NCBI GenBank assembly: GCA_019279435.1 | Contig: JAAALK010000548.1 | Coordinates: forward strand, 1 to 64,000 | Origin: Zizania palustris | Taxonomy: Eukaryota; Streptophyta; Magnoliopsida; Poales; Poaceae | DNA: 64,000 nt | Reading direction: 5' to 3' | Shown: piece after piece, positions 1-11,230 of the stretch | How the letters are laid out: the number at the start of each line of letters is the position of its first letter | How positions within the stretch are numbered: the stretch's first letter is position 1 | Notes under the pieces: generated by a model | What the model saw: the letters and a program-made list of their open reading frames with translations, nothing else | What the model was told of the DNA's origin: nothing | The model's database searches: none | Program-made: the position numbers and the translations under genes

Positions 1-930
1 AGAATGCCTTCGGCCTAAGAAATGCCGGGGCTACTTTTTCAAGATTAGTTGCTAAGGCTCTAGGTCATCAACTAGGTCGCAATGTGGAGGCCTATATGGA
101 TGATATTGTAATAAAGAGTGCTTTAAAGCACCAACATAGCCTAGACTTAGCAGAAACATTCAATAGCCTTCGGGCATGTGGGATCCGTCTTAACCCCGAA
201 AATGTATATTCGGAGCTAAGGCTGGAAAATTGTTAGGGTATTTAGTTTCAAGCAGGGGAATTGAAGCTAGCCCTACTCAAATAACTGCGCTGCAGAAGAT
301 GGCTCCTCCGGAGAATTTAAAGCAAGTGCAAAAGCTGACTGGACGTTTGGCCGCACTTAGCATGTTTCTATCAAGGTCTGCAGAGAGGAGCTTGCCGATA
401 TTCAAAGCTTTGAAAGGGTCCGAAGATTTTGCATGGACAACCGGAGTGTCAGAGAAGCTTCGAAGATATTAAAGATTATCTCAGTAATCTTGCTACACTC
501 ACGGTGCCTATTGCGGACGAAACCCTACTCCTGTATCTTGCAGCTACAGGTTTAGCTGTCAGCGCAGTCCTTGTCAGAGAAGTAGATTCAATGGGAAGTT
601 GGTCCAAAATCCTGTCTATTTTGTATCCGAAGCATTGTCAGGAGCGAAGACAAGATACTCCGAACTTGAGAAGTTCGTTTATGCTCTGATAATGGCTTCG
701 AGGAAGCTAAGACATTATTTTTTGGCTCACAATGTAATTGTACCAACTTCGTATCCTTTAGGAGATATGCTCCGAAGCAAAGATTCCACTGGAAGAATTG
801 GAAAGTGGGCAGTCGAGCTAGCACCCTTCGGCATATCTTTCTTGGCAAGGACAGCTATCAAATCCCAAGTCCTAGCAGACTTCGTAGCAGAGTGGACTCC
901 ACCTGCGAATTTGACTCCAGAAAAATCAAG
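1..930 (+). pseudogene. Tat copy 1 pol: reverse transcriptase (C-terminal half) and RNase H, frameshifted
   Basis: The RT part shows the catalytic YMDD motif (about 95-106) and continues through the RT connection into the ordinary gypsy RNase H. Compared with copy C the frame is broken by single-base changes near 8 (one C lost), 203 (one A lost), 440 (one A gained) and 586 (one T lost). No full-length product can be made. The upstream half of RT, protease and gag lie outside the window. Confidence 0.9.
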
Positions 931-1340
931 TGACGGAGTTTGGACTGTTTACTCCGATGGGGCTTTCCAAGCATCCGGAGCAGGCATTGGGGCAGTGTTG
1001 ATTTCACCGTCAGGGCAAAGAGCAATGTACTCCGCAAGACTCAACTTTAAGTCTACCAATAATATAGCGGAGTACGAAGGGATTTTATTGGGACTCCGGA
1101 AAGCACGTGCTCTAGGGGCTACAAGAATAATTATAAAGACAGATTCTCAGATAGTAGCAGGGCACGTAGACAAAAGTTTTCAAGTTCGACATCCACAGCT
1201 TGCAAAGTACTTAGAAGAAATCCGCAAAATCGAAGCACACTTCAAAGGTATTTCCATTCGGAGTATACCAAAGAGCGGAAAACGTGCAAGCAGACATTTT
1301 AGCGAAGGCTGCAGCCAGAGCTGTGGATGTGCCTGAAGAA
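931..1340 (+). pseudogene. Tat copy 1 pol: archaeal-type RNase H domain
   Basis: This is the additional RNase H typical of Tat-lineage gypsy elements, placed between the ordinary RNase H and the integrase. Visible landmarks are YSDGA (first catalytic Asp), the NNIAEYEG segment (catalytic Glu), IKTDSQ (second Asp) and an ADILAKAAA-type end segment. In copy C the segment is uninterrupted; here one extra A near 1270 shifts the frame just before the end of the domain. Confidence 0.87.
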
Positions 1341-2521
1341 GCTTTTTATGAGGAGATCAATATACCTTCGGTGCCACAAATTGCCTCTGCAGAGATTCTT
1401 TGCATTCCTAGTGCAGATTGGAAAGATTCGATCATAGAACTCTTGCAAGGAGGAACAAATTTGCCCGAAGAGCCCCAGTTGTCAAGATTAAAGCTCAGAG
1501 CCAGAAACTATCAGTTAATCAACGGTATATTATACAAGGCCGGAGTATGTTCCCCTCTACTTCGATGTATATCTCAAGCCGAAGGCCAAGAAATTCTTCG
1601 AGAAATTCACGAAGGCCTTTGTGGAAGTCATTTAGCCCTAGAGCTCTGGCAGGAAAACACTTCGCCAGGGGCTTTATTGGCCCACAATAACAGCTGATGC
1701 GGAGAGCTTGGTCCGCACTTGTCAAGGATGCCAGTGGATGGGTCGACGGAGTCATCGCCCACCAACAGCTCTTCAAGTCATTGCTCCGGTATGGCCTATG
1801 GCCAGATGGGGTATGGATCTAATTGGTCCCTTTCCAGTTAGCAAAGGGAAATCTGAAGTTCGCAGTGGTAGCTCTTGAATATTTTTCTAAGTGGGTGGAA
1901 GCAGAACCCTTAACAGCTATCACTTCGAACAATGTACTAGAAATTATTCTAGAAGAACATTATTTGCCGGTTCGGAGTGCCTAGATACCTCACAGTTGAT
2001 AATGGAACACAGTTCGACGCAGAACCCTTCAGGAAGTTTTGCGAAGACCTAGGCATTCAGCTTTGTTTTGCTGCAGTGAGGCATCCTCAGTCAAATGGAG
2101 CCGTAGAGCGAGCCAACGGAAATATTTTATCAGGGCTAAATCGAAGAATAGTAGGATTAGCAAAGGGACTGTGGACCGAAGAGCTTCCGAAGATTCTATG
2201 GTCCATTCAGACTACGCAAACAAGGTCCACAGGTTTTACTCCGTTCAGACTACTATTCGGAGATGAAGCTATGACTCCAACGGAGCTCAAAGGGGGATCA
2301 TTTCGCAGCACCGAACCGGATATTGAAGAAGAAAGACAAGCTTCGTTAGATTTGTCAGAAGAAACAAGACTTCGGGCTGTAGCTAATTTATCAAAGTATC
2401 ATCAGCAGACGAAGACTTGGTATGACCCGAAGGTTAAGCTCAACGAGTTAAGGCTGGGTCATCTTGTTCTATGAAGCATTATAGCACCAGGGAAGTTAGG
2501 CAATAAATGGGAAGGTCCATA
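1341..2521 (+). pseudogene. Tat copy 1 pol: integrase, broken by indels and a solo-LTR insertion
   Basis: It holds the HHCC zinc-binding region (about 1600-1740), the integrase core with MDLIGP and VDNGTQF aspartates, and the C-terminal region up to 2521. Unlike copy C it still has the catalytic Glu codon (GAG, about 2106). Frame breaks relative to copy C occur near 1639-1660 (two bases lost), 1834 and 1938 (one gained each), with a TGA at 2472-2474. A reversed solo LTR interrupts it at 2522; the last codons resume at 3435. Confidence 0.88.
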
Positions 2522-3429
2522 TGATGGGGGAATGGTCCCGATCTTCCGCTAGGTAAAGGATAAACTTGGGTTGGTGGAGAATCTCGACGTTGGCGATCCA
2601 AGGCTCCGGTCCGGCGGATCAAAACCTCGCAATCGTTACACCACTGTCTCCGTTGGTTATCAACCACGCAGAACGCGATTGACCTCGCCACGAAGGCTAA
2701 TTCCTGCAAGCGAACCCAAGAACACAAGCAAGAACAGGAAGGATACAAATCGAATGCCAAATCACAGACAAACGAAGATAAGGTGAGGTTTCACAAACGC
2801 CAATGCAGCAGCCAATCGGTCCGGTGCAAGAGGCGGGATCTAAACACAACAGTGTAGATGCAACAAAGCAAAACCTAACCCTAGAGGTGGCTGGCGTGAG
2901 AATATATAGGGCGGCGGCCTGTGGAAGGGGAACAGACTTGGGCTGTGGGCTAGAAGACGTACAGACTCAGATTATGGCCAACATGGCCCAGTTTTGTCAC
3001 GCAGGACGGTTTCGGTCATACAGAACGACTCGAGACTCCAAATGATGTGAAACCAACAGCAAACGATCCGTCTTCTCCTTAGCTTTCCAAAAAGTCAAAG
3101 AACGCGTCAATCGGACTTCGCATGATGAAGTTATGCCCATTTTGGTGCAGGGTGGTCGATGTAGTCCGAACCAGCGAATTCTTGACTTCAAACATCCGTG
3201 CGGCTCAGTCTTCAAGTCCAATTCTTCTAATCCATCTCCCGTGTTCCTAAGCAACAAAATATCACTAGTATTCAGTAGCATCTTATCCAAACAAATATTA
3301 ACATAGTTGCTAAGGAAAGAATTAACCTCATGGTTCAAGCGACGGACACGGGTGCATGTGATTGGTCCTTGTAATTGAATTGTAGGTGGAGGCTCCATGG
3401 GTGTATCATGTGAAGTGATGTCCTCATCA
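2522..3429 (-). mobile_element. Solo LTR of gypsy family F, reversed, with CCATA target duplication
   Basis: A 908-bp LTR with TGATG...CATCA ends is flanked by CCATA at 2517-2521 and 3430-3434. The uninterrupted site is seen in copy C near 47493, where the two flanks are continuous. On the minus strand it matches the 910-bp LTR at 37584-38493. The minus-strand reading frame 2997-3398 is the pol C-terminal tail that this family encodes inside its LTR. No internal region remains, so LTR-LTR recombination has removed it. Confidence 0.93.
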
Positions 3430-3434
3430 CCATA

Positions 3435-3543
3435 TCTAATTGTCCGCTCAGGGCGCCCTGGTTCTTTTAAATTAGCTAATTTAGAAGGTGAAGAGTTAGC
3501 ACATACTTGGCATGCGGAGCACCTAAAGCGATACTTCGCATAA
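3435..3543 (+). pseudogene. Tat copy 1 pol: C-terminal tail after the solo LTR
   Basis: This short stretch resumes the integrase C-terminus after the inserted solo LTR and ends in the same HLKRYFA plus TAA as copy C. It shows that the insertion split an existing pol region. An AATAAA occurs about 37 bases after the stop (near 3580), as in copy C. Confidence 0.85.
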
Positions 3544-3751
3544 GGGCTCCTTGTAATTCGCTTGTAATCACCTCTAAATTAATAAAGCATATGACCCTGA
3601 TAGTTGCCTTCCCCTCATAGACTTCCAGCTTCCGAGTGGACGCACTGGAACCGCGGGGTCGACCGAGAGGGAAGTGTCATTAAGCTGGGTTGTATTTTCG
3701 GACTTCGAACCCATAAAGTTCGAAGCCTCCGATGTGGGGGCTGACATAATC

Positions 3752-4050
3752 CGGAGCCCAGGCCACCGGCTTGTAGGCATCCGTAAAAGAGCCCAAAACC
3801 ACACCCTACGGAGTCCAAGCCATTGGCTGGTAGACTTCCGTAAAAAGAGCCGAAGGTGGCCAAAATCTACGGAGTCCAAGCTGCAGCTTGTAGACTTCCG
3901 TAAAAAGAGCCGAAGGTGGCCAAAATCTGCGAAGTCCAAGCCATTGGCTGGTACACTTCTGCAAAAAGAGCCGAAGGTGGCTAAATTATACGGAGTCCAA
4001 GCCATTGGCTGGTAGACATCCGTAAAAAGAGTCCAAAGAGACCATTGCAA
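3752..4050. repeat. ~61-bp tandem repeat in the pol-to-antisense-gene spacer (copy 1)
   Basis: Units begin near 3752, 3809, 3870, 3930 and 3991 with a GGAGTCCAAGCC-like start and carry a CGTAAAAAGAGC core and an AAGGTGG tail. Spacing is 57-61 bp. Copy C has one unit fewer. The array lies between the convergent sense pol and antisense gene; overlapping open frames across it are repeat artefacts. Confidence 0.85.
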
Positions 4051-4467
4051 ACTCCGAACCATTGGTTCGTCAGAGATCGCAAAGACAAGCCGAAGGTGGC
4101 TAAAGCAAAACAGCATTTGAGCCATGAGCTTCGAATGTCTGTTAACATAGTCCAAAGTGACAAATTTCTTAAGACACTAGAGTGTCCTGAAAGTTATCTC
4201 AATTGATTTCTTTCGTAAAACAAAGGTACTAAGTTACCATTCTTCTGACTGCAAAAAGTCGAAGACAGTTCATAAGATTTCAAAAGATCTTTAAATGACA
4301 GAGGGGCTCCGAACCCCCAAAAAAATTGTACTCCGAAGTTTTTTTCTTTGCGCATAACCATCTTTGAATACATTTCGAAGTTGCTTATACCCAAAGAGGG
4401 GCTAGTAAATATGGAGACAATTTTAAATCGGCATTCATTATTGAAATAAATGTGTTTACAGATTACA

Positions 4468-7400
4468 CTATGAAAAATTGGTATCTATACCAAGAAGGAA
4501 TCGGAGACCTCTTCGGTCCCGAGAGCTAGAGGTGGAACGACTAGTTCCAACATCAGAAGTTCTAAGAACTTTACGTTTAACTCTCTTTCTCCCCTTCGAA
4601 GCTCTAAAATCCTTCTGCTCTTGTTGAAGCTCGGCCCAAGTTCGAAGCCGCTCGGGGCTTCTTTCCCAGCTTCTAAGATCTTCAGATCTTTTATTTCGAA
4701 CTTCACCTTCGTCTTCAGACCAATTAGTGTCTTCAGAAGATGAGGTGTTTGCGTCAACTTCTTTATCTTCCTCTTTAATATAAGACAATACGTCTTTGAT
4801 TACTTCGGGCGCAATTACGTCGGAGTCATCTCGAGAATAAGAAATCGAGGACGCTTATAACTCTTTAGAAGTTCGAAGGTGTTCCACAATGAGCGAAGTT
4901 CGTTGTTAAGCTCTAACACTTCGATATCTTCCATAAGAGGCAAAGCCTAAAAATATGACAAACAAGACTTTCATTGATAAATGTTTACAAGCACGAGCTT
5001 TACATAATCAAAAAATCCTAAATAATTCCTAAACCTGCGGGTTCGGAGGAGGCTGACTGCTCGAAGCTTGGCTCCGAACTTGCTTCTGGCGTTGGCCTTC
5101 ATCGATCTAAGCCTTGATCGCAGAACGACCTTCGACTCTCCATGAGGTTTGAAAGGCTCGCCAGGCGGCAGTCACGCCTTCGGAAGGATTCAAAAACCGC
5201 TCGTCGTCGAAGGTAATGGAGCCCTCTGCGCTCGGAGTGATTGTTCGGCCCAAATCCTCGTAGTAACGAAGTAGTCCGAGGGCAGACACTTGTCCGGAGA
5301 GTTCTCCATAACGAATGCCTGCCGTCTTCATTTGCTTCGCTGCTCCTTGGATCCTTTTTAGCCGGCGTAGCAGAGTCACGTTGTCATCCGAAGGAAGTGA
5401 TCCAGTAGTACCGAAGTACTCCAGAACACCTAGCATCTGTTCGATGACCTCAGTAGCTACCTTCTCCGACTTGAGCTTTTCTTCAGTTAGTGCATCCTTG
5501 CTCGAAGTCGTTTCTGCCAAACTCCAGAAATCCTAGCATTCTTCGTAGTTAAAATATTCTTCTGGTTTAGGAGTTGGCTAGCTTCTTCTTGGAGCCTTAC
5601 AAGATTCGGACCCAGCACTAGCATGCTCCAACCGCATCTTTTCAATTTCAGCCCGAAGCACAATTCTTTCTGCTTCGAACTCCTTATTAGCAGCCTCCAA
5701 GCCCTGTCTGGCCCCGCGCTCCGTTGAAATCGTATTATCCATTTGAAGTACTCTAGCTTCGGAGAAAGATAAGTTGCGTTTAAGAGCTTCATTTTCTTCC
5801 CGAAGCTGAGCAATTTCATTCTCGCTTGATAAAGTTGCAGCGCGGGCCAAGACTGCTTGCTGAGAAAAGAAAAAACTAAAGTAAGAAATTGTTCATGTTT
5901 AATTTGCTGCTGGTTCGAAGGTGTATTCCGAACCCAATATAATTTGCTAAAGATATTGGCTCGAAGGTGCTCCGTACCTGGTAGGCCGCTCATTCCAGGG
6001 CAACGTTAAGCTCCGAACTCTTCGCCCTGCTTAATTTTGCTACCAGCTCTGTCTCCCCGACTTCCTGACTCACTCGACCTAAAGGTTTGAGCAAAGTCCG
6101 AAGCCCTTTTCTTTGCTCCAAAAAAGGAGTTAAAAGAGGGAGCAGAACCGAAGCCTCTTGGTCTTCCCTGCTTGGCGAAGCTCCGAAGCGTTCTCCTGAG
6201 GTCCTTGGAACTTCCGAAGATGGCCCCCCTCAGTTGATTCACTTTCATCTGTTGACTCAGACGAAGTTGATCCTTGAGTAGGGAGAGGCTCTATGTGTCT
6301 TTTACCCCTTCCAGGCCCCTGTTGAGTGATCCTCTGGGTGCGGCTCCGAAGTTGTCAAAGGCCTTTGAATTGTGTCTTCGTGATGTACTTCTACAGCAGG
6401 GGGCTCTACAAAAGCAAAAATATTATGCATTGTATAATTTTGCAGAAAATAATAAAGAATTATGCGAAATCTACCTTCGACATTCTGGGGGAGATCGAGC
6501 ACTGGACTGCTCGGAGGATCGAAGGTGAAGTCATCATCTGAATCCACAGTTAAAATTTCTGCCAGTTGGAGTATCTCCGTGAGCAGTCCTCCCTTCATCC
6601 ACAACTGAAGTTGTAGGAACTTCAACTTCATCTTCACCCATAGGGGCTTCGATTTGCTCCTCTTGAGTATCCGGAGCTCTCACTTCTTCCATGTTAGCTT
6701 GGGGCTCCGGCATACCTGCAGTATCTTCAATGTGAATATTTTGTTGAGCTGCATCTTCATCAATCAATCTCACTAATAGTATACCTTCATCTTCTTTAGA
6801 ACCGGAGATTGAGGTTCTTGAGCTCGAAGGCGCAGGATCCGAAGGTGCGATATTTTTTGGCTTCCGAGCCACCTTCTTCACCGGAGTCCTTGCGGAGCTC
6901 GAAGCTCCAGCTTCAGCTGTCCTCTTCTTGGGTCCTTTCTCTGAAGGTACCCAGTCCATCAGAGGGGGCGGAGTCAACTCCAACATTCCCCATACTCTGT
7001 TAAACCTCTCCCAACTCCCGACCAATTTAACTCTCCATTCTTTTTCAGTCGGAGTTGGTGCACTCAAAATCTTCTCCGAAGCCCTTACAATTTGCTCTGA
7101 AGTAATAGGGGCTGAAGAAGCTGAAAAATAAATCAAATTAGTCTTTCTTCGAAGTAAATATGTATAATGCATGTTAGTTTCGAAGTTACCTGCAGGGCTC
7201 GAAGTTAAGTTGATTTTGCGGAGATCGCCTTCCAAATCATCCTCGAAGACGATAGGCCAGTTGGCCATCAGCGGAGGAATTTGAAGTCCGAAAAATTCTT
7301 CGGCTAAGTCCCGCATGCTTAACCTTCGGCTAATCTTTTGAAGCAGGTTAAGACGAGCTTCGAGTTGGCCTTCGTTGGGCTGCACTAAGGCTTCTTTCCG

Positions 7401-8136
7401 GAATTGAATTTCTTTCAAGGGCCCAGCCTAGAGGACTGCTTGCTCCAACTTCGGCATAGAACCATCTCAGAACCCAATCAGTGTACCATCTAGCATTGAT
7501 GGCCTTGGCAGGAAACTGAAGGGCATATTCATCTCGAAGCCTAAAGTTGATAGAGCCGAAGGATACTACCACTTTCTCACCTCCGGAGCCTACGAAGGTC
7601 TTCGGCTGGCAAGTTGCTCTATGAAGTGCAGCGAAGATTTCTGCCCTCCCCTCACAACCTTCGGCTCTCAGCGCCCATTCAAAGATAGCTAACCTAGCTA
7701 CTGCATTCGGAGATAATTGGGGGAGGGTTACATGAAACAGATCCAATACCTCCGCCAGGAAGTCCACTGCAGGGAGGCCCAAGCCAGCTTCGAAGAAGGC
7801 TTCGAATACCACTACTTCTCCGGGTCTTGGTGATGGAATCGATTCTTTGCCCGGCTTCCGAATCATAACTCCATTGCTAATTTTTCCCCCCGCTGTGATT
7901 GCCAAAGACTCTCTCTTGCAGGTAGAAGGCCCCAACTCAAAAGATTGATCCAAATACTTGGTCGATGGCGGGCACAGACCTTGGTCATCGGCGATTTGGG
8001 GATTTCTCCCCCCTGATGCCATTGATGTCGCCGCCGGCATCGGAGATGCCGCCGCCAACGCTGCCGCCGCTGCTGCTGCGGCCGCCTGCTGCCGAGCCAA
8101 GGCTGACGGAGGTGCAGATCCCTTAGTCTTCACCAT
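4468..8136 (-). pseudogene. Tat copy 1 antisense five-exon gene (PF04195-like plus coiled coil), degraded
   Basis: Same gene as 48468-52156. Exons on the minus strand are 8136-7190, 7120-6475, 6405-5978, 5859-5035 and 4946-4468. Each intron keeps GT-AG ends, with small changes (acceptors TTTTCAG, TTGTAG). Exon 1 starts MVKTKGSAPP, has a long Ala run, then the PGEVVVFEAFFEAGLGLP-type domain resembling PF04195 (putative gypsy-type transposon). Exons 3-4 give an acidic linker and a coiled coil. Damage: one extra base near 7428 in exon 1, small indels near 5600 and 5520 in exon 4, and one base lost near 4833 in exon 5. The function is unknown; no enzymatic motif is visible. Confidence 0.8.
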
Positions 8137-8253
8137 CGCGATCGTCGGATTGCTCTGAGGAAATGGAGGCTAGGGCTCAAGAACTCAAAGGGCTAAAAAG
8201 TTTTTGGTTGCTAGAATGCGGTGAAAAAGTAACCGGGTAACTTCTAGGCCCTC

Positions 8254-8261
8254 TATTTATA
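8254..8261 (-). promoter_or_regulatory. TATA box of the antisense gene (copy 1)
   Basis: On the minus strand a TATAAATA lies about 118 bp upstream of the ATG at 8136. The same motif occurs at the same place in copy C, so it is probably the antisense promoter rather than chance. Confidence 0.6.
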
Positions 8262-8588
8262 GCTTGGACTTCACTTTCTTACCGTTAATCCATGTCGTTT
8301 CGCATTCCTGCCGTTACTTCTTTTACGAAATTAACGCCTGCTACAGTTTCCGTTGGAAACAGAAACTTAACGGCTATTTTCTCTAAGTCTAAAAGACTTT
8401 CGAACTTCTTGAGTCGGTTCTAAGATAGTTCGAAAAGCAATTACCTTAAGACTGATTCAAAGTTCATATCTTCATGCATTTCGGAGATAAAATAAAAACC
8501 AATAACCCCTATGATTGGTTATCTTTTCCTTCCGTATACTGCTCTCCTAACGTTACAGGTCAACGGAGAAGCGTATTCGAGGGGCTAC

Positions 8589-9084
8589 TGTTGGGGGAAA
8601 ATATCTCATCTTCGGGGTTATTGCCGAAGCAACATAAAGGCAGTCAAGCAGGTTCGAAGGTTCCCCGAAGATCATCTTCGAAGATGCCCGGAACCCAGTT
8701 CGAAGTACGAAGATAGGTATTGGTTCGGAGTACATCTCCGAACTAAAGCCCTCCAAGATCTTTTCTGCCAGCTAAGATGGAAGACTTATCTTTTTTCTCA
8801 TTAGATTAGTCTTTTACCATTTTAGCCCTATTAAGGGAACCGAATAGTTTCCACTATGTCGGTTGTAATAGAGGGGTAAATAGGTCTTTTCCTTAATGTT
8901 TGGGCCTATAAATACCCCCCATTTCACCCTGTAATAGGGACCGAATACAAGTTATTCAATACACACTTTCGAACTATTCTAAGTTATTATCCTTTCGGAG
9001 GCTTAGAACAGTTTGCTTCACAAACACTTCGTTTGTTAGTTTCTTTTCTACAGAAACCTGTTAGCGTAATCTTTTACGCCAACA
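8589..9084 (+). repeat. 3' LTR of Tat copy 1
   Basis: A 496-bp LTR with TGTTGG...CCAACA ends, preceded by GAGGGGCTAC (polypurine tract) and containing TATAAATA at 8907-8914. It aligns along its length with both LTRs of copy C, with several differences including short insertions near 8640. It is followed directly by copia A sequence. Confidence 0.95.
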
Positions 9085-9721
9085 TTATCTTTTTAATTTT
9101 CAGGCTTTTTCTTTCCTTTTTCTTTTGAGCCAGGGGTTATTTGCATTTCAACCTTATGCTAACCGACCAAGTCAAGCCTAGGCCAGAACATGACCATCAG
9201 AAGCTTAAGACATTTGTCTTGGCATACATTACAATGTCCTAAATCATACCAAGGTTCTATGGTAAGCAGTCCAGAACAATGCAATGTGACATAGCAAACC
9301 CACCTAGATCTTTTCACTTATGCATAAAAGGCATGGATTTTTCATTTTTATGATTTTTATCATTTTATAGCATATTTTCCATATTAAAGCATATAGATGT
9401 CCAAGTTGCATATCTGCATCTAAGTAAGGGAACTAGCTACCAGGCATATAAAAGATAGCAAAAGCAATGGTGACCATTTTTCAATTTGAAAGCATAAAAG
9501 TCATGCATATGATAGATATCAGATATATCATGTGAACTGAAACAAAACATGATCATCGACAGGTATTCAAAAGCATATACAAGCAAGAATGAGTAAAGCA
9601 GGTCAATCATATAATAGAAGCAAGCTCAAAGTGTGATATATGAATGTGTATGATATGAACTCACACAGAAGGCTCAAATAAAAGAGTGGAGAAGAAATAA
9701 AAAACTCAAAAATATCCTAAA

Positions 9722-11230
9722 AAGGATATACAACTCCCAAATCCCCTCGCAAATGCTCAAACGTAGACTGATCTAGGGGTTTGGTAAGAATGTCAGCCAA
9801 CTGATGATGGGTATCAATATGAGCAAGGTCAATGACACCTTTCTCATATTGATCCCTCAGAAAGTGAAGGCGCACATCAATATGTTTGGTTTTTGAATGA
9901 AGACATGGGTTTTTTCCTACACTAATTGCGCTGGTGTATCACAAAACAAAGGCACTATGGCAAGGAAAGACAATCAAAAATCTTTCAAAGTGGAAATCAT
10001 CTAAATCAACTATGAGGAGCAGCTACATACTCAGCCTCAGTAGTGGAAAACGCAACTCCAGATTGCTTACACGAAGACCAAGACACAAGCAAAGAACCAA
10101 GAAACTAGAAAGTACCGGATGTCGACTTGCGATCCAACCGGCACCCACCAAAATCAGCGTCGGAAAAGCCAGATAACTCAAGAGATGAAGATGTTGAATA
10201 GTAAAGTGTGAGATTGGCCGCATAGGTAAGATACCTGAAAATGCGCTTGACAGCTTGTCGATGAGATGTGTGTGGTGAAGACTGGAAGCGCGTGCACAAT
10301 CCCACAGCGAACTGAATGTTCGATCTCGTTGTCGTTAGGTATAGAAGCGATCTGATCATCCCTCGATACTCTCTCTTGTTGACCTTGACGCCGCTCTCGT
10401 CCTTGTCTAGTCCCCTAGATGTGCCCATGGGGGTCACCTGAGGCTTCAGCTCTCCAACGAAGTCGACTTCTTCAACATGTCCCAGTATACTTGCTCTGGT
10501 GGATGAAGATGTTGTCCTTGGTCTACTTGATCTGGAGCCCTAAGAAGTACTTGAGCTAACCCATGAGGCTCATCTCAAACTCGTTGTGCATCTGCTCAAA
10601 AAACTTGGACACAAGCTCATTAGTAGAACCAGCAAAAATAATGTCGTCCACGTAAATCCGAGCAATCAAGAAATCAGAGCCAACTTTGTGCAAGAAAAGA
10701 GTTTTGTCCACAGAACCCATCACAAAGTTGTTCCCCAACAAAAATTGCTTTAAACGATCATACCAAGCCTTGGGGGCTTGCTTCAGACCATATAAAGCTT
10801 TCTACAACTTGAAAACATGTCGAGGAAAATTAGGGTTTTACAAACCGGGGGGCTGCCTAACATAGACCTCCTCCTCTATGTACCCATTCAGAAAAGCACT
10901 CATGACATCCATTTGAAAAAGCTTAAAACCTTTCGAAGCAACGAATGCCAAAAGTATGCGAATGGACTCAAGACGGGCAACAGGGGCGAAAGTCTCCTCA
11001 AAATCAATACCCTCCTTTTGGAAAAAACCATAAGCAACTAATTGAGCTTTGTTGTGCACCACAGCCCCATCTTCACCTTGCTTGTTCTTAAACACCCACT
11101 TGGTGCCTATGGGGTTGCAACCTGGTGGCAGCTCAACTAGTGTCCAAACCCGATTACAAATAAAGTTTCCAAGCTCTTCTTGCATGGCATTTATCTAGTT
11201 CGCATTAGATAAAGCATGAGAAACATCTCT
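9722..11230 (-). pseudogene. Copia A pol: reverse transcriptase and RNase H
   Basis: Minus-strand fragments give the RT fingers (10838-11185, with CNPIGTKWVFKNK and the FQMDV catalytic Asp region), the YVDD box (about 10640, reading IYVDDIIF) and the copia RNase H (10105-10437, with DADFGGCRLDRKSTSG). Frames change near 10440-10560, 10740-10840 and below 10105, so it is inactive. It aligns with 19700-21335 of copia B but lacks B's 246-bp duplication. Confidence 0.9.

Larger units (their letters stand above)
1..9084 (+). mobile_element. Ty3/gypsy retrotransposon, Tat lineage, copy 1 (5' part outside window)
   Basis: This is the 3' portion of an LTR retrotransposon: reverse transcriptase, RNase H, a second archaeal-type RNase H, integrase, a repeat-bearing spacer, an antisense spliced gene and a 3' LTR. 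It is collinear with the complete copy at 41657-53102; base 1 here corresponds to about 44975 there. The second RNase H places it in the Tat lineage. It is interrupted by a reversed solo LTR at 2522-3429. Right of the 3' LTR the sequence is copia A, so this element inserted into copia A; the matching target duplication should be TTATC, but the left end is off the window. Confidence 0.93.
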
